A DNA stretch of 6,617 bases from CAYWHE01 sp964458125. GTDB lineage: Bacteria > Bacteroidota > Bacteroidia > AKYH767-A > OLB10. Numbering within the stretch: the first letter of the stretch is position 1; each line of letters opens with the position of its first letter. Shown here in pieces: positions 1 to 6,428 of the stretch. Made by a program: the position numbers and the translations under genes. The DNA lies in the NCBI GenBank assembly GCA_964458125.1, contig CAYWHE010000225.1, forward strand, positions 1-6,617, read 5' to 3'. The notes under the pieces are model-generated. The model saw only the letters and a program-made list of their open reading frames with translations, had not been told where the DNA came from and did no database searches.

Positions 1-2822
1 GCTGCCTTGATTCTGACATAACGGGCGCTCACGGTTTTTGCAAAACCAACCTTGAGTTTTTTCAACTGCACGGTTAGGTCTGTTTCCGGAATTGAATGGG
101 TCACCGTTGTTTCATCCCCGTATGTTTTTCCGTCAACAGAACAGGAAACGGACATCTGCCTCGGCATCAGTATCCAGGCGCGGGTGTCCTGTAAAAAACC
201 TGCGGCTACCGTATCCACATGCTGCTCGTTGCCAAGATCAATTACTGCTTCAAAATCTTTTCCCCAGTAGCCCTGCCAGTATCCCTTTCTCCAGGATTCA
301 TTCCCGTGTATGCCATCCATCAATCCTTCCGGTCCGCCGGCATGGTATTCAGGCTGGTAAGCTGACTTTAAGGTGAGTTTCCAGCCGGGATGCGGCATTT
401 TATGCAGGGTGGCATGGGCCATCATGCTCTTTCTCCCGTTGGTATCCATGGCAAAGGCCTGTATGGTTACCGTGGAATCCACCGTAAAAGGTCCGTCATA
501 TACTTGAAACGGAACAACGGTCCAGTCTCCGGCGGAATAATAAATTCTGTCACCCGCATTCCCCGGCCGCACGCGTACAGTAGTATTATCCTTAAATATC
601 TCATCTCCTTCAATAACCGGAACGGTCAGAAAAGGCTCCATGTCTTCGCCGGCATCCGTTTTCAAACGATCCGGGGGAATCGGGGTATTTTTAAAATGAA
701 GGGTTTTACCCGATACGATATCGCTGTAATGGATTTTAGTCACCTGTTTTCCATCCAGGTTGGCCGCGGGATAATGCCCGGGAAAAGCGGGTCCGTCCCG
801 AAGTATGGTGAAGACTTTTCCATTGTCGAGTAAAATCCTCACGGATGAAAACAACGGAAGGCCGGTTTGAAAATAAGGTGAGCCCGGTGTCACCTGGTAA
901 AATCCCATGGCGCTCAGCACATACCAGGCGCTCATTTGCCCGCAATCTTCATTGCCGATCAGGCCATCCGGCGCATCCTTGTACATATCCTGCATGATTT
1001 GATTTAACCGGTATTGCGCCTTCCAGGGCGTGCCGGTTTCATTATACAGGTAGGCGATGTGATGGCTGGGTTCATTGCCGTGGGCATACTGTCCCACCAT
1101 ACCCGTGATGTCGGCCTGTTCACGCCCGGTGGTCCGGTCTGAAGCTGCGAACAAATCATCCAGTTTTTTTTCGAATGCTTCAGGCCCTCCCATCCGTCTT
1201 CCAAACCCGGGGATATCCTGTGGAACAAAAAACGTATACTGCCAGGCGTTAGCTTCGGTATAATGGCTGTTCACTTCCTTCGGATCAAAGGGTGAGTACC
1301 AGTTACCGTTCCGGCGGGGCCTCATGAACCGGGTATCCGGGTCCAGCAGGTTTTGCCAGTACCGGGAACGGAAACGGAATTCCCGTTCTTCGGAGGCATG
1401 ACCGGTGATTTTCGCCATCTGTGCAATGCACCAGTCATCATAGGCATATTCCAGGGTTCTGGAAACCGACTCGGCTTCATCCTCCACGGCAATAAATCCC
1501 TGGCTCATATAACTTCCCAGCCCGAACCGTTTGCCGGAACGGGCGCTTTTCATCATGGCCTGCAAGGCTTCTTCCCGGTCAAAATCGCCAATGCCCTTAA
1601 CGGCTGCATCTGCCATGACACTTACGGCATGATAGCCGATCATGCATTCGGTTTCGTTGGATGCCAGTTCCCAAACAGGCAGAAGGCCGCCCTGTTCATA
1701 TTGCGCCAGGAAGGTCCGGATAAAATCATTGGTTTCCTTTCTTTTCAGTATGGTCATCAGCGGATGCCAGGCGCGGAAGGTGTCCCATAGTGAAAATACC
1801 GAGTAATAGGTAAAATCCGGTGCCTGGTGCCACTGATCATCACGGCCACGGTACAGGCTGTCAATATCCATGGCGATATTGGGCACCACCAGGCAATGAT
1901 ACAAGGCGGTGTAAAAAACCCGTTTCTGTTCTTCGGTTCCCCCGTTTACCTGTATCCGGCCCAGTTCCTCCTGCCAGGCATCACGGGCTCGTTTTCGCAC
2001 CTGCTCAAAATCCCATCCCGGATTTTCGGCATCCAGGTTACGGATGGCGCCGCCAGTGCTGACCGGTGACAGGGCCACTTTTACGTATATCGGTCCGTTA
2101 TTTCTGAAACGGAAACCGATCCGGGTCAGGCTGCCGCTGACGGGTTCGGCCGTCTGAAAAGCGGGACCGGAAAAGGTCAGCGCCTCCTCGAAGGGTTGGG
2201 AGAAGTCCATTACGAAATAAACGACCTGGTTTTTCGCCCATCCTTCCGACTGCCGGTAACCCGCCACGCGCGTATTGCTGATTTTATAAACGAGTCCGTT
2301 CAGCACCTTGTCGCGGTGAACGAGGTCAAGTACCAGGCTGGCATCCCGGTCCTTCCTGTTAAACTGGTAACGATGGAATCCCGACCGGAGGGTGGAGGTC
2401 AGCTGTACATCCACATCGCAGTCATCCAGGTGAACGGCATAATACCCCGGGGATGCTTCCTCGAGGTCATGGCGGTACGCAGACCTGAAATTATTTCCCA
2501 TCAGTTGCTGTGGGTCGACTTTTCCGCTGACGGGCATAATCAGGATATCACCGAAATCGGAAACGCCTGTTCCGCTGAGGTGGGTATGGGAAAATCCGTA
2601 AATGAGTGAATCACCGTAATGATAGCCCCCGCAACCATCCCAGCTCTGATCGGTACGGGTATCCGGGCTTAGCTGCACCATACCGAAGGGCATCGTGGCT
2701 CCCGGGTATGTATGACCATGGCCCCCGGTGCCGGTAAACGGGTTTACATATTTCGTATAGTCCTCCTGTGACAAGGCGGCCAGGGGAATGACCAGGCAGG
2801 GTATAAACAGTTTGATTTTCAT
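1..2822 (-). CDS. GH92 family alpha-mannosidase, secreted, with C-terminal FN3-like and F5/8C modules (C-terminus cut off by window edge)
   Basis: I translated all 940 codons present by hand; the frame is open with no stop or frameshift. GH92 enzymes are calcium-dependent, inverting exo-alpha-mannosidases. A signal peptide covers about residues 1-18 (KIKLFIPCLVIPLAALSQ), so the enzyme is exported. GH92 hallmarks seen are NPFTGTGGHGHTYPGAT from residue 27, SLWDTFR 344-350, PVWELASNETE 382-392, YTEANAWQY 521-529, GNEPSHH 582-588 and GNEDCGQMSAWY 623-634. The acidic residues E523, E584 and D626 lie in the motifs expected to hold catalytic groups; I cannot say which is acid or base, nor the linkage cleaved. 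The catalytic part ends near residue 716. A chitobiase-C/FN3-associated-like module follows (about 722-808), then an F5/8C (discoidin) domain from about 810 that runs off the edge, probably for carbohydrate binding. The ATG lies 17 bases after the transporter stop, so the two genes are probably cotranscribed. Family certain; substrate inferred. Confidence 0.95.
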   Translation of the reverse strand, partial: MKIKLFIPCLVIPLAALSQEDYTKYVNPFTGTGGHGHTYPGATMPFGMVQLSPDTRTDQSWDGCGGYHYGDSLIYGFSHTHLSGTGVSDFGDILIMPVSGKVDPQQLMGNNFRSAYRHDLEEASPGYYAVHLDDCDVDVQLTSTLRSGFHRYQFNRKDRDASLVLDLVHRDKVLNGLVYKISNTRVAGYRQSEGWAKNQVVYFVMDFSQPFEEALTFSGPAFQTAEPVSGSLTRIGFRFRNNGPIYVKVALSPVSTGGAIRNLDAENPGWDFEQVRKRARDAWQEELGRIQVNGGTEEQKRVFYTALYHCLVVPNIAMDIDSLYRGRDDQWHQAPDFTYYSVFSLWDTFRAWHPLMTILKRKETNDFIRTFLAQYEQGGLLPVWELASNETECMIGYHAVSVMADAAVKGIGDFDREEALQAMMKSARSGKRFGLGSYMSQGFIAVEDEAESVSRTLEYAYDDWCIAQMAKITGHASEEREFRFRSRYWQNLLDPDTRFMRPRRNGNWYSPFDPKEVNSHYTEANAWQYTFFVPQDIPGFGRRMGGPEAFEKKLDDLFAASDRTTGREQADITGMVGQYAHGNEPSHHIAYLYNETGTPWKAQYRLNQIMQDMYKDAPDGLIGNEDCGQMSAWYVLSAMGFYQVTPGSPYFQTGLPLFSSVRILLDNGKVFTILRDGPAFPGHYPAANLDGKQVTKIHYSDIVSGKTLHFKNTPIPPDRLKTDAGEDMEPFLTVPVIEGDEIFKDNTTVRVRPGNAGDRIYYSAGDWTVVPFQVYDGPFTVDSTVTIQAFAMDTNGRKSMMAHATLHKMPHPGWKLTLKSAYQPEYHAGGPEGLMDGIHGNESWRKGYWQGYWGKDFEAVIDLGNEQHVDTVAAGFLQDTRAWILMPRQMSVSCSVDGKTYGDETTVTHSIPETDLTVQLKKLKVGFAKTVSARYVRIKA

Positions 2823-2839
2823 GCAACGAGGCTCAGGAA

Positions 2840-4222
2840 TCAGACTTCAATATGTTGTTCTTTCAATATGCGCTTCACCTTCCAGCCATAAAAGGCCAGG
2901 TACACGTAGCATATAACGGGAACCATAAACGAAAAATGAAGGCCTTTGACATCGGCGACCAGGCCCTGAAGGGGAGGCAAAAGCGCACCGCCGAGGATGG
3001 CCATGACCAGCAGGGAGGATCCCTGGGAGGTATGTTTGCCCAGGCCCGCAATGGCCAGGGTGAATATCACCGGCCACATGATGGAATTGTACAAACCCAG
3101 GCTGATCAGGGACCACAAGGCTGTTTCGCCATGGCTGAACTGGGCTGTGATAAGCAACACCAGGCAGATCAGCGAAAACAGAAAGAGGGTCCGGGCCGGC
3201 CTGGCCTGTCCGAAAAAAAAAGCCAGTACGGCAATGCCAATGTAGACCAGGTAAGGATAAAGTTCACGGGTAGACTCCCCTTTCAGGTGCAGCATCCATA
3301 AAATGAAGAAGAACGTCAGAAAGGGAATCAATATGGTCAGCATATTCTTTACGGTTCCGGGCCAATTGAAAACAGACACCGACCCTGTAAAGCGGCCGAT
3401 CATCAGACTTCCCCAGTACAAGGAAACATATACCGTGGCCTGTTGTGACGTCAGGCCTTTGATTTCGGGGAGCCCGGCAAAGCTGTTCATGAAACTGCCT
3501 ACGGTGACCTCCCCGCCCACATAAAAAAAGATGGCCAGTATACCCAGTACGAGTTGCGGATAGCGCAGGGCGCCCATTCCCTTTTCCGGAACCTCCCCCG
3601 AACTGAATTCAGGCAGGCGGGCGAAACGGAAAACGATCATGAGCAGGATAAAGATGCCGGTGAATACCAGGTAAGGTATTTTAACCGAATCAATCCCGGC
3701 CTGCTTTTCCGTTTGCCCGAGAATGAACATGCCTCCGAGAATGGGAGCAATGGTGGTTCCGAATGAATTGAAAGCCTGGGACAGGTTCAGGCGGTGAGAA
3801 GCCGTTTCCGGGCTCCCCAGTATGGCCACATAGGGGTTTGCGGCAATCTGCAGAAGGGTGAATCCCAATGCCAGCACAAACAGGGCGAGCAGGAAGAACC
3901 CAAAGGAAACATAAGTGGCCGCAGGATAAAACAGGAAGGTACCGGTAGCGGAAATAATCAGTCCAAGCAGGATCCCGTTCTTATAACCGGTCCGGTTGAT
4001 CGGATCCCCAAAACGGGAGGAGATGATAAAATACACCACTGAACCGATAAAATAGGCTCCGAAAAAAGCAAACTGCACCAGGGATGATTCAAAATAGGTA
4101 AGTGTAAACACCGCTTTGAAATGCGGGATGAGAATATCGTTCAGGCAGGTGACAAATCCCCACATGAAAAAAAGCAAGGTCAGCAGGGCAAGCGATGCAG
4201 GACGGGAATTCCGGGAAGGCAT
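2840..4222 (-). CDS. FHS-family sugar:H+ symporter (FucP/GluP-like MFS permease)
   Basis: The 460-residue product is a 12-helix MFS permease of the fucose/glucose-galactose:H+ symporter family, which moves a monosaccharide across the inner membrane with protons. Family signatures are FFMWGFVTCLNDILIPHFK (residues 18-36, with N28/D29 in helix 1), LLQIAANPYVAILG (123-136), RLNLSQAFNSFG (144-155) and GGEVTVG (236-242). A polar central loop around 202-222 separates the two halves. The length fits the family. I chose the ATG at 4220-4222. An in-frame GTG at 4265-4267 would add 15 residues, but homologues as I remember them begin shortly before helix 1. Where E. coli FucP has a functionally important Glu (E135) in the LETAANP motif, this protein has Q125, which I recall as typical of the GluP branch, so glucose, galactose or mannose is a likelier substrate than fucose. 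The GH92 gene 17 bases downstream suggests import of released mannose. Pipelines may label it fucP. Confidence 0.92.
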   Translation of the reverse strand: MPSRNSRPASLALLTLLFFMWGFVTCLNDILIPHFKAVFTLTYFESSLVQFAFFGAYFIGSVVYFIISSRFGDPINRTGYKNGILLGLIISATGTFLFYPAATYVSFGFFLLALFVLALGFTLLQIAANPYVAILGSPETASHRLNLSQAFNSFGTTIAPILGGMFILGQTEKQAGIDSVKIPYLVFTGIFILLMIVFRFARLPEFSSGEVPEKGMGALRYPQLVLGILAIFFYVGGEVTVGSFMNSFAGLPEIKGLTSQQATVYVSLYWGSLMIGRFTGSVSVFNWPGTVKNMLTILIPFLTFFFILWMLHLKGESTRELYPYLVYIGIAVLAFFFGQARPARTLFLFSLICLVLLITAQFSHGETALWSLISLGLYNSIMWPVIFTLAIAGLGKHTSQGSSLLVMAILGGALLPPLQGLVADVKGLHFSFMVPVICYVYLAFYGWKVKRILKEQHIEV

Positions 4223-4534
4223 AGGCTTTGGTAAGACGCCGGAAAAGTAAGAAAATATTTTTAACACGTTCAGGAACGCTGTTACCCGAATTAGCTGGTC
4301 ATGGCATCCCTGCCTGTACGGCCAGACCTGATTTTATACTGACATTCACTATTGTCCGGCTAAAATTTAAGAACGGCTGACTGAATGGTTTTAAACTAAA
4401 TGCGGGATGGTTGAAGCCATCAAACCCCCGGGGAATTTACCATCCAGGGCGGCAGAAAATCAATGACTCGAATCTCCACCGGCATGAAAAATTTGAAATG
4501 ATTGCCGTTAACGGCTGTTTTCCAATCATTAATA
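4223..4534. other. Intergenic region between the membrane-protein gene and the transporter operon
   Basis: No convincing gene lies in these 312 bases. The part nearest the membrane-protein gene holds a compound inverted repeat, listed separately. The promoter of the transporter/GH92 unit should be here, but I found no full Bacteroidota promoter (TTTG, then TAnnTTTG). The nearest candidates on the minus strand are a TATAAAAT box at 4331-4338, 109 bases before the ATG, and a TTTG followed 22 bases later by TAGTTTAA, which matches the consensus poorly. A short dyad GATGG/CCATC sits at 4406-4421. I assign no regulator. Confidence 0.5.
4497..4530 (-). terminator. Compound inverted repeat after the 7TM gene, possible terminator
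   Basis: A perfect 8-bp inverted repeat, AATGATTG (4497-4504) and CAATCATT (4523-4530), begins four bases after the stop codon of the upstream gene. Its 18-base loop contains a further perfect palindrome, CCGTTAACGG at 4505-4514; counting the overlapping end base, the full palindrome is GCCGTTAACGGC at 4504-4515. On the minus strand the repeat is followed by TCAAATTTTTC, a modest T-rich tract. The position suits a transcript end between two units. The stem is AT-rich and the T-run is not immediate, so it may instead be a 3'-end protecting structure or an operator of the next operon. Confidence 0.4.
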
Positions 4535-5170
4535 TCAGGTCACCCCGTGGCGGGCCACAAGAAAACCTTTGATGAAAACAATGTAGGCAATCATATTGGC
4601 CATATCGTGCACCCACCAGATGTTGTTTTTAAGGTCGCTTACGATAAAAGCATCACTGAAAAAGGAACAAAAACAATAAATAAAAATACCGGTCAGCATG
4701 TAAAAATCGGGGGAAGGCAGGCTTTGTTCATCGGTTTCGATGAACCGGAGGATAGCATGGGTGACAAAAGCCGAAGCTATGGCCAGGTACAGGATGGAAT
4801 GGATGCCGGCATAGGGAACCTCACGTACATAGGGTCTTTGCCAGGAGAAATAGCAAACCAGGAAAACCAAGGGCATCAGTTGCAGCACTCTTTTCAACAA
4901 TGGCTGTGCCGGTCCGGCCAGGCCGGTCAGGTAAATAAAATACAGGAAGAAACAGGACTCCGCCAGTGAGTAAATCGCCAGGACGAACCGGCCTGCTGCA
5001 GGATATGCTCCATAAAAATTCCAGCAAAAGACATCGGTTAAAAAAGCGTAGGTTAAAAAAATGGTGAAAAGCCTGAGGCGTTTGTTTGATTTCTTCCATA
5101 CCATTATTCCTGCAACAGCCGGCACGGCTTCAAGAAAGGTAGCGGCTATTTTAGTGACCTGGCTGTCCAT
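4535..5170 (-). CDS. Small 7-helix membrane protein of unknown function
   Basis: The 211-residue product is very hydrophobic, with seven predicted membrane segments at about residues 7-25, 32-54, 59-84, 91-110, 122-143, 156-178 and 186-207. There is no signal peptide and no soluble domain, so it is an integral inner-membrane protein made of little but helices. Features that may be conserved are E71 inside helix 3 (SLAESCFFLYFIY), the motif GIFIYCFCSFFSD (161-173) in helix 6, and WWVHDMANMIAYIVF (185-199) leading into helix 7. I recall uncharacterised Bacteroidota membrane proteins of about this size with a similar last helix, but I cannot name the family. The ATG lies seven bases after the stop of the lipoprotein gene, which argues for cotranscription and a shared role. 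Nothing suggests a transporter or kinase; a sensor or membrane-anchoring role would be guesswork. Confidence 0.85.
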   Translation of the reverse strand: MDSQVTKIAATFLEAVPAVAGIMVWKKSNKRLRLFTIFLTYAFLTDVFCWNFYGAYPAAGRFVLAIYSLAESCFFLYFIYLTGLAGPAQPLLKRVLQLMPLVFLVCYFSWQRPYVREVPYAGIHSILYLAIASAFVTHAILRFIETDEQSLPSPDFYMLTGIFIYCFCSFFSDAFIVSDLKNNIWWVHDMANMIAYIVFIKGFLVARHGVT

Positions 5171-5177
5171 TATTTAT

Positions 5178-5990
5178 TCAGGGCCAGTGACGCTCCAGGA
5201 TCATCTGGTATTTGTTGTTGCTATCCTTGATGATCCGGGAATATGGAGAGGTGTTTTTAACCGATATGAAATAAATCCGGATTTTATTGGTGTTTTCGGT
5301 TTCATCAAAGCCCAGGTAATAGTTTATTCCGGCGCAACTGGCATCGCTCATGATGGAGTCGATTTCATTATACGGCAAATACACGAAATGATTTTGATTA
5401 TACCTGGTTCCTGAACCGTTTTTATAATGGTCAATAAAGGCATTCGCATATTCCCGGACTTCCGGGGCAGAGATATCCCGATTATTATCGGATATATTCT
5501 GAACATGTGTATTTAAAAACTTTTTCACCGAATCAATGACAGCGGGCCTGGAATAATTGAATTGTACCGGGTTGTTGGACCTGAAAAGCATTTCGGATGG
5601 ATCCGACAAAGAATCATCATCAGGGTTATAGTCATAAACATGTTTGAATGCCAGAAAGATGGCCGGAGCAACGCCGTCATAACACATATACATATTCAGG
5701 CCCTGATTGCCGTAAGGCGAGGTAAACAAACTTTTAATGGTCCCCTTGCTCAAAAAGCCGCCATAGCTTATGGTTGAAGCATCGGCGTACCTGGCGCTAT
5801 CCGTTAAGAAATCAAGACCCATGTAACCTGCAGACTGAAACGTGATATCGTGTTTCATGTGGTTCTGGGGAACATAAAATGGAGCTAAAATTTCCTGCGT
5901 GGCTAATTCGTTTGAATGGCCGTCTTTAGCCTCCGGTCTACAGCTATAGAATAAACTTATCAAAATCAGAAATGGGGCAGTTTGTTTCAT
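5178..5990 (-). CDS. Predicted lipoprotein with two tandem copies of an uncharacterised module
   Basis: The 270-residue product starts with a lipoprotein signal (KQTAPFLILISLFYSC) and a probable lipidated C17. The box is slightly unusual, with F and Y at -3 and -2. No acidic surface-export signal follows C17, so a periplasm-facing anchor is more likely than surface display. Two segments resemble each other: residues 49-115 and 173-244. FLSKGTIKSLFT (79-90) matches YLPYNEIDSIMS (204-215), GLNMYMCYDG (97-106) matches GINYYLGFDE (221-230), and each ends in a beta-like strand (AIFLAFKHV, IRIYFISV). The distance from the leading helix to the GxNxY motif is 48 residues in both. The second copy resembles small Bacteroidota proteins I remember with a CxGxxxYxG motif (here C219-A-G221), which have no known function. 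The ATG follows an A-rich leader (AAAAAGAAAACC), usual for this phylum. It lies immediately upstream of the 7-helix membrane gene. Confidence 0.85.
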   Translation of the reverse strand: MKQTAPFLILISLFYSCRPEAKDGHSNELATQEILAPFYVPQNHMKHDITFQSAGYMGLDFLTDSARYADASTISYGGFLSKGTIKSLFTSPYGNQGLNMYMCYDGVAPAIFLAFKHVYDYNPDDDSLSDPSEMLFRSNNPVQFNYSRPAVIDSVKKFLNTHVQNISDNNRDISAPEVREYANAFIDHYKNGSGTRYNQNHFVYLPYNEIDSIMSDASCAGINYYLGFDETENTNKIRIYFISVKNTSPYSRIIKDSNNKYQMILERHWP

Positions 5991-6094
5991 GGTTTTCTTT
6001 TTAGAGGATTTATATCATCAGGTTCAGTATCCGGTTTATGGGCGTAACCGCAATTTTAAAAACGCAGCGTAGTAACATTACCAGTTGATCAATC

Positions 6095-6107
6095 CCGCCA
6101 AAGGCGG
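6095..6107. repeat. Short GC hairpin CCGCC-AAA-GGCGG
   Basis: A 5-bp all-GC stem closes a three-base loop. No T-run follows on either strand, so it is a poor intrinsic terminator by itself. It could be the remains of a terminator for the gene at 6429-6617 or part of the lipoprotein operon leader. Confidence 0.3.
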
Positions 6108-6166
6108 AGAATACAACCCCCCGTTGTCCGCGGTTGAATATGGGACCCCGGTATTCCTACCCGTGC

Positions 6167-6188
6167 ATTCGTTTGTAAACATACGAAT
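6167..6188. repeat. 22-nt near-perfect palindrome, candidate operator
   Basis: Nine of the eleven base pairs of this dyad are complementary. The outer arms are ATTCGT (6167-6172) and ACGAAT (6183-6188), with an inner core around TGTAAACA (6174-6181). Its size and symmetry fit a binding site for a dimeric regulator such as LacI- or TetR-type, and the TGTAAAC half resembles some LacI-family sites. It lies about 177 bases before the lipoprotein ATG. No regulator gene is visible, so the role is inferred. Confidence 0.4.
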
Positions 6189-6300
6189 ACGGTAATCATC
6201 ATGCAATCAGAAATGTTATGCCGGAAGGTATAGTGTATAAAGGGCATCACGTTCCGCCAACAGGGCGATAACATCCCGGAGTCTAACTTTTTCCCGGTAA

Positions 6301-6348
6301 CATTTCCCTTCATCCCGGTTGAATTAATGCGGCCGGGAGAAGGGAATG
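6301..6348. repeat. Long bulged hairpin, 16 bp
   Basis: The left arm CATTTCCCTTCATCCCGG (6301-6318) pairs with CCGGGAGAAGGGAATG (6333-6348) through 4, 6 and 6 base pairs. These are interrupted only by single-base bulges at T6305 and A6312, around a 14-base loop. Such extended pairing is very unlikely by chance. Neither strand has a T-tract after it, so it is not a standard terminator. Possible roles are a structured non-coding RNA, a 3'-UTR processing or stabilising element for the gene at 6429-6617, or a dispersed genomic repeat. Confidence 0.6.
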
Positions 6349-6428
6349 CCTTCCAAACAGGCATTTGGATGAAGCAATAAACCGGGACCGGGCAACAGGA
6401 CATTATAAATGAATACTAGCGGCCGGGA
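6329..6428. repeat. Pair of direct repeats GCGGCCGGGA, 90 bases apart
   Basis: GCGGCCGGGA occurs at 6329-6338, partly in the right arm of the long hairpin, and again at 6419-6428, touching the stop codon of the partial gene. Each is preceded by GAAT eight bases earlier. The repeat is short and may be coincidence. Confidence 0.25.
6345..6365. repeat. 7-bp hairpin overlapping the long hairpin
   Basis: AATGCCT (6345-6351) and AGGCATT (6359-6365) form a perfect 7-bp stem around a 7-base loop. Its left arm shares bases 6345-6348 with the right arm of the 16-bp hairpin, so in RNA the outermost four pairs of that hairpin would compete with this stem. Confidence 0.4.

Larger units (their letters stand above)
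5991..6428. other. Structured intergenic region upstream of the lipoprotein gene
   Basis: I see no convincing gene in these 438 bases. A minus-strand open frame at 6089-6403 has a composition unlike a protein (scattered Cys, Trp, Pro and Arg, no domain). The region contains a strong bulged hairpin, an overlapping smaller hairpin and a 22-nt palindrome, listed separately. Weaker nested complementarity also exists: ATGTTAT (6213-6219) with ATAACAT (6268-6274), enclosing GCC/GGC (6220-6222/6243-6245) and CGCC/GGCG (6255-6258/6264-6267), which could fold as a three-way junction but could be chance. For the lipoprotein operon promoter the nearest match to TAnnTTTG is TAAAATTG on the minus strand at 6051-6058, 60 bases before the ATG; I see no good -33 element. 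Confidence 0.5.

Noticed and set aside
390..833. A 147-codon plus-strand open frame opposite the GH92 gene
   Set aside because: It lies antisense to the continuous GH92 reading frame and has no recognisable features.
2796..2798. Cys9 in the GH92 signal peptide as a lipidation site
   Set aside because: It lies within the hydrophobic core, too near the N-terminus, with no lipobox before it (FIPC). Ordinary signal peptidase cleavage near residue 18 fits better.
1..2822. Possible frameshift in the GH92 gene
   Set aside because: Checking codon by codon on the minus strand shows one uninterrupted frame from the ATG to the window edge, with motifs in family order.
2852..3301. A 149-codon plus-strand open frame opposite the transporter
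   Set aside because: It is antisense to a clear 12-helix permease. The Gln/Lys/Gly-rich translation is the usual shadow of hydrophobic codons.
4265..4267. GTG start giving the transporter 15 extra residues
   Set aside because: The ATG at 4220-4222 puts helix 1 at the usual distance from the N-terminus. The extension is not part of the family pattern I know.
4465..4474. tRNA T-loop-like GATTCGAGTC on the minus strand, considered as a tRNA or attachment-site remnant
   Set aside because: The flanking bases do not form the five-base-pair T stem and no acceptor or anticodon arm is found around it.
4223..4534. Bacteroidota promoter (TTTG, then TAnnTTTG) for the transporter operon
   Set aside because: Only partial matches with wrong spacing or two mismatches were found, so I did not call a promoter.
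6089..6403. A 104-codon minus-strand open frame in the intergenic region
   Set aside because: Composition is unlike a protein (many scattered Cys, Trp, Pro and Arg, no pattern of helices or domains) and most of the long hairpin lies inside it. I regard it as chance.
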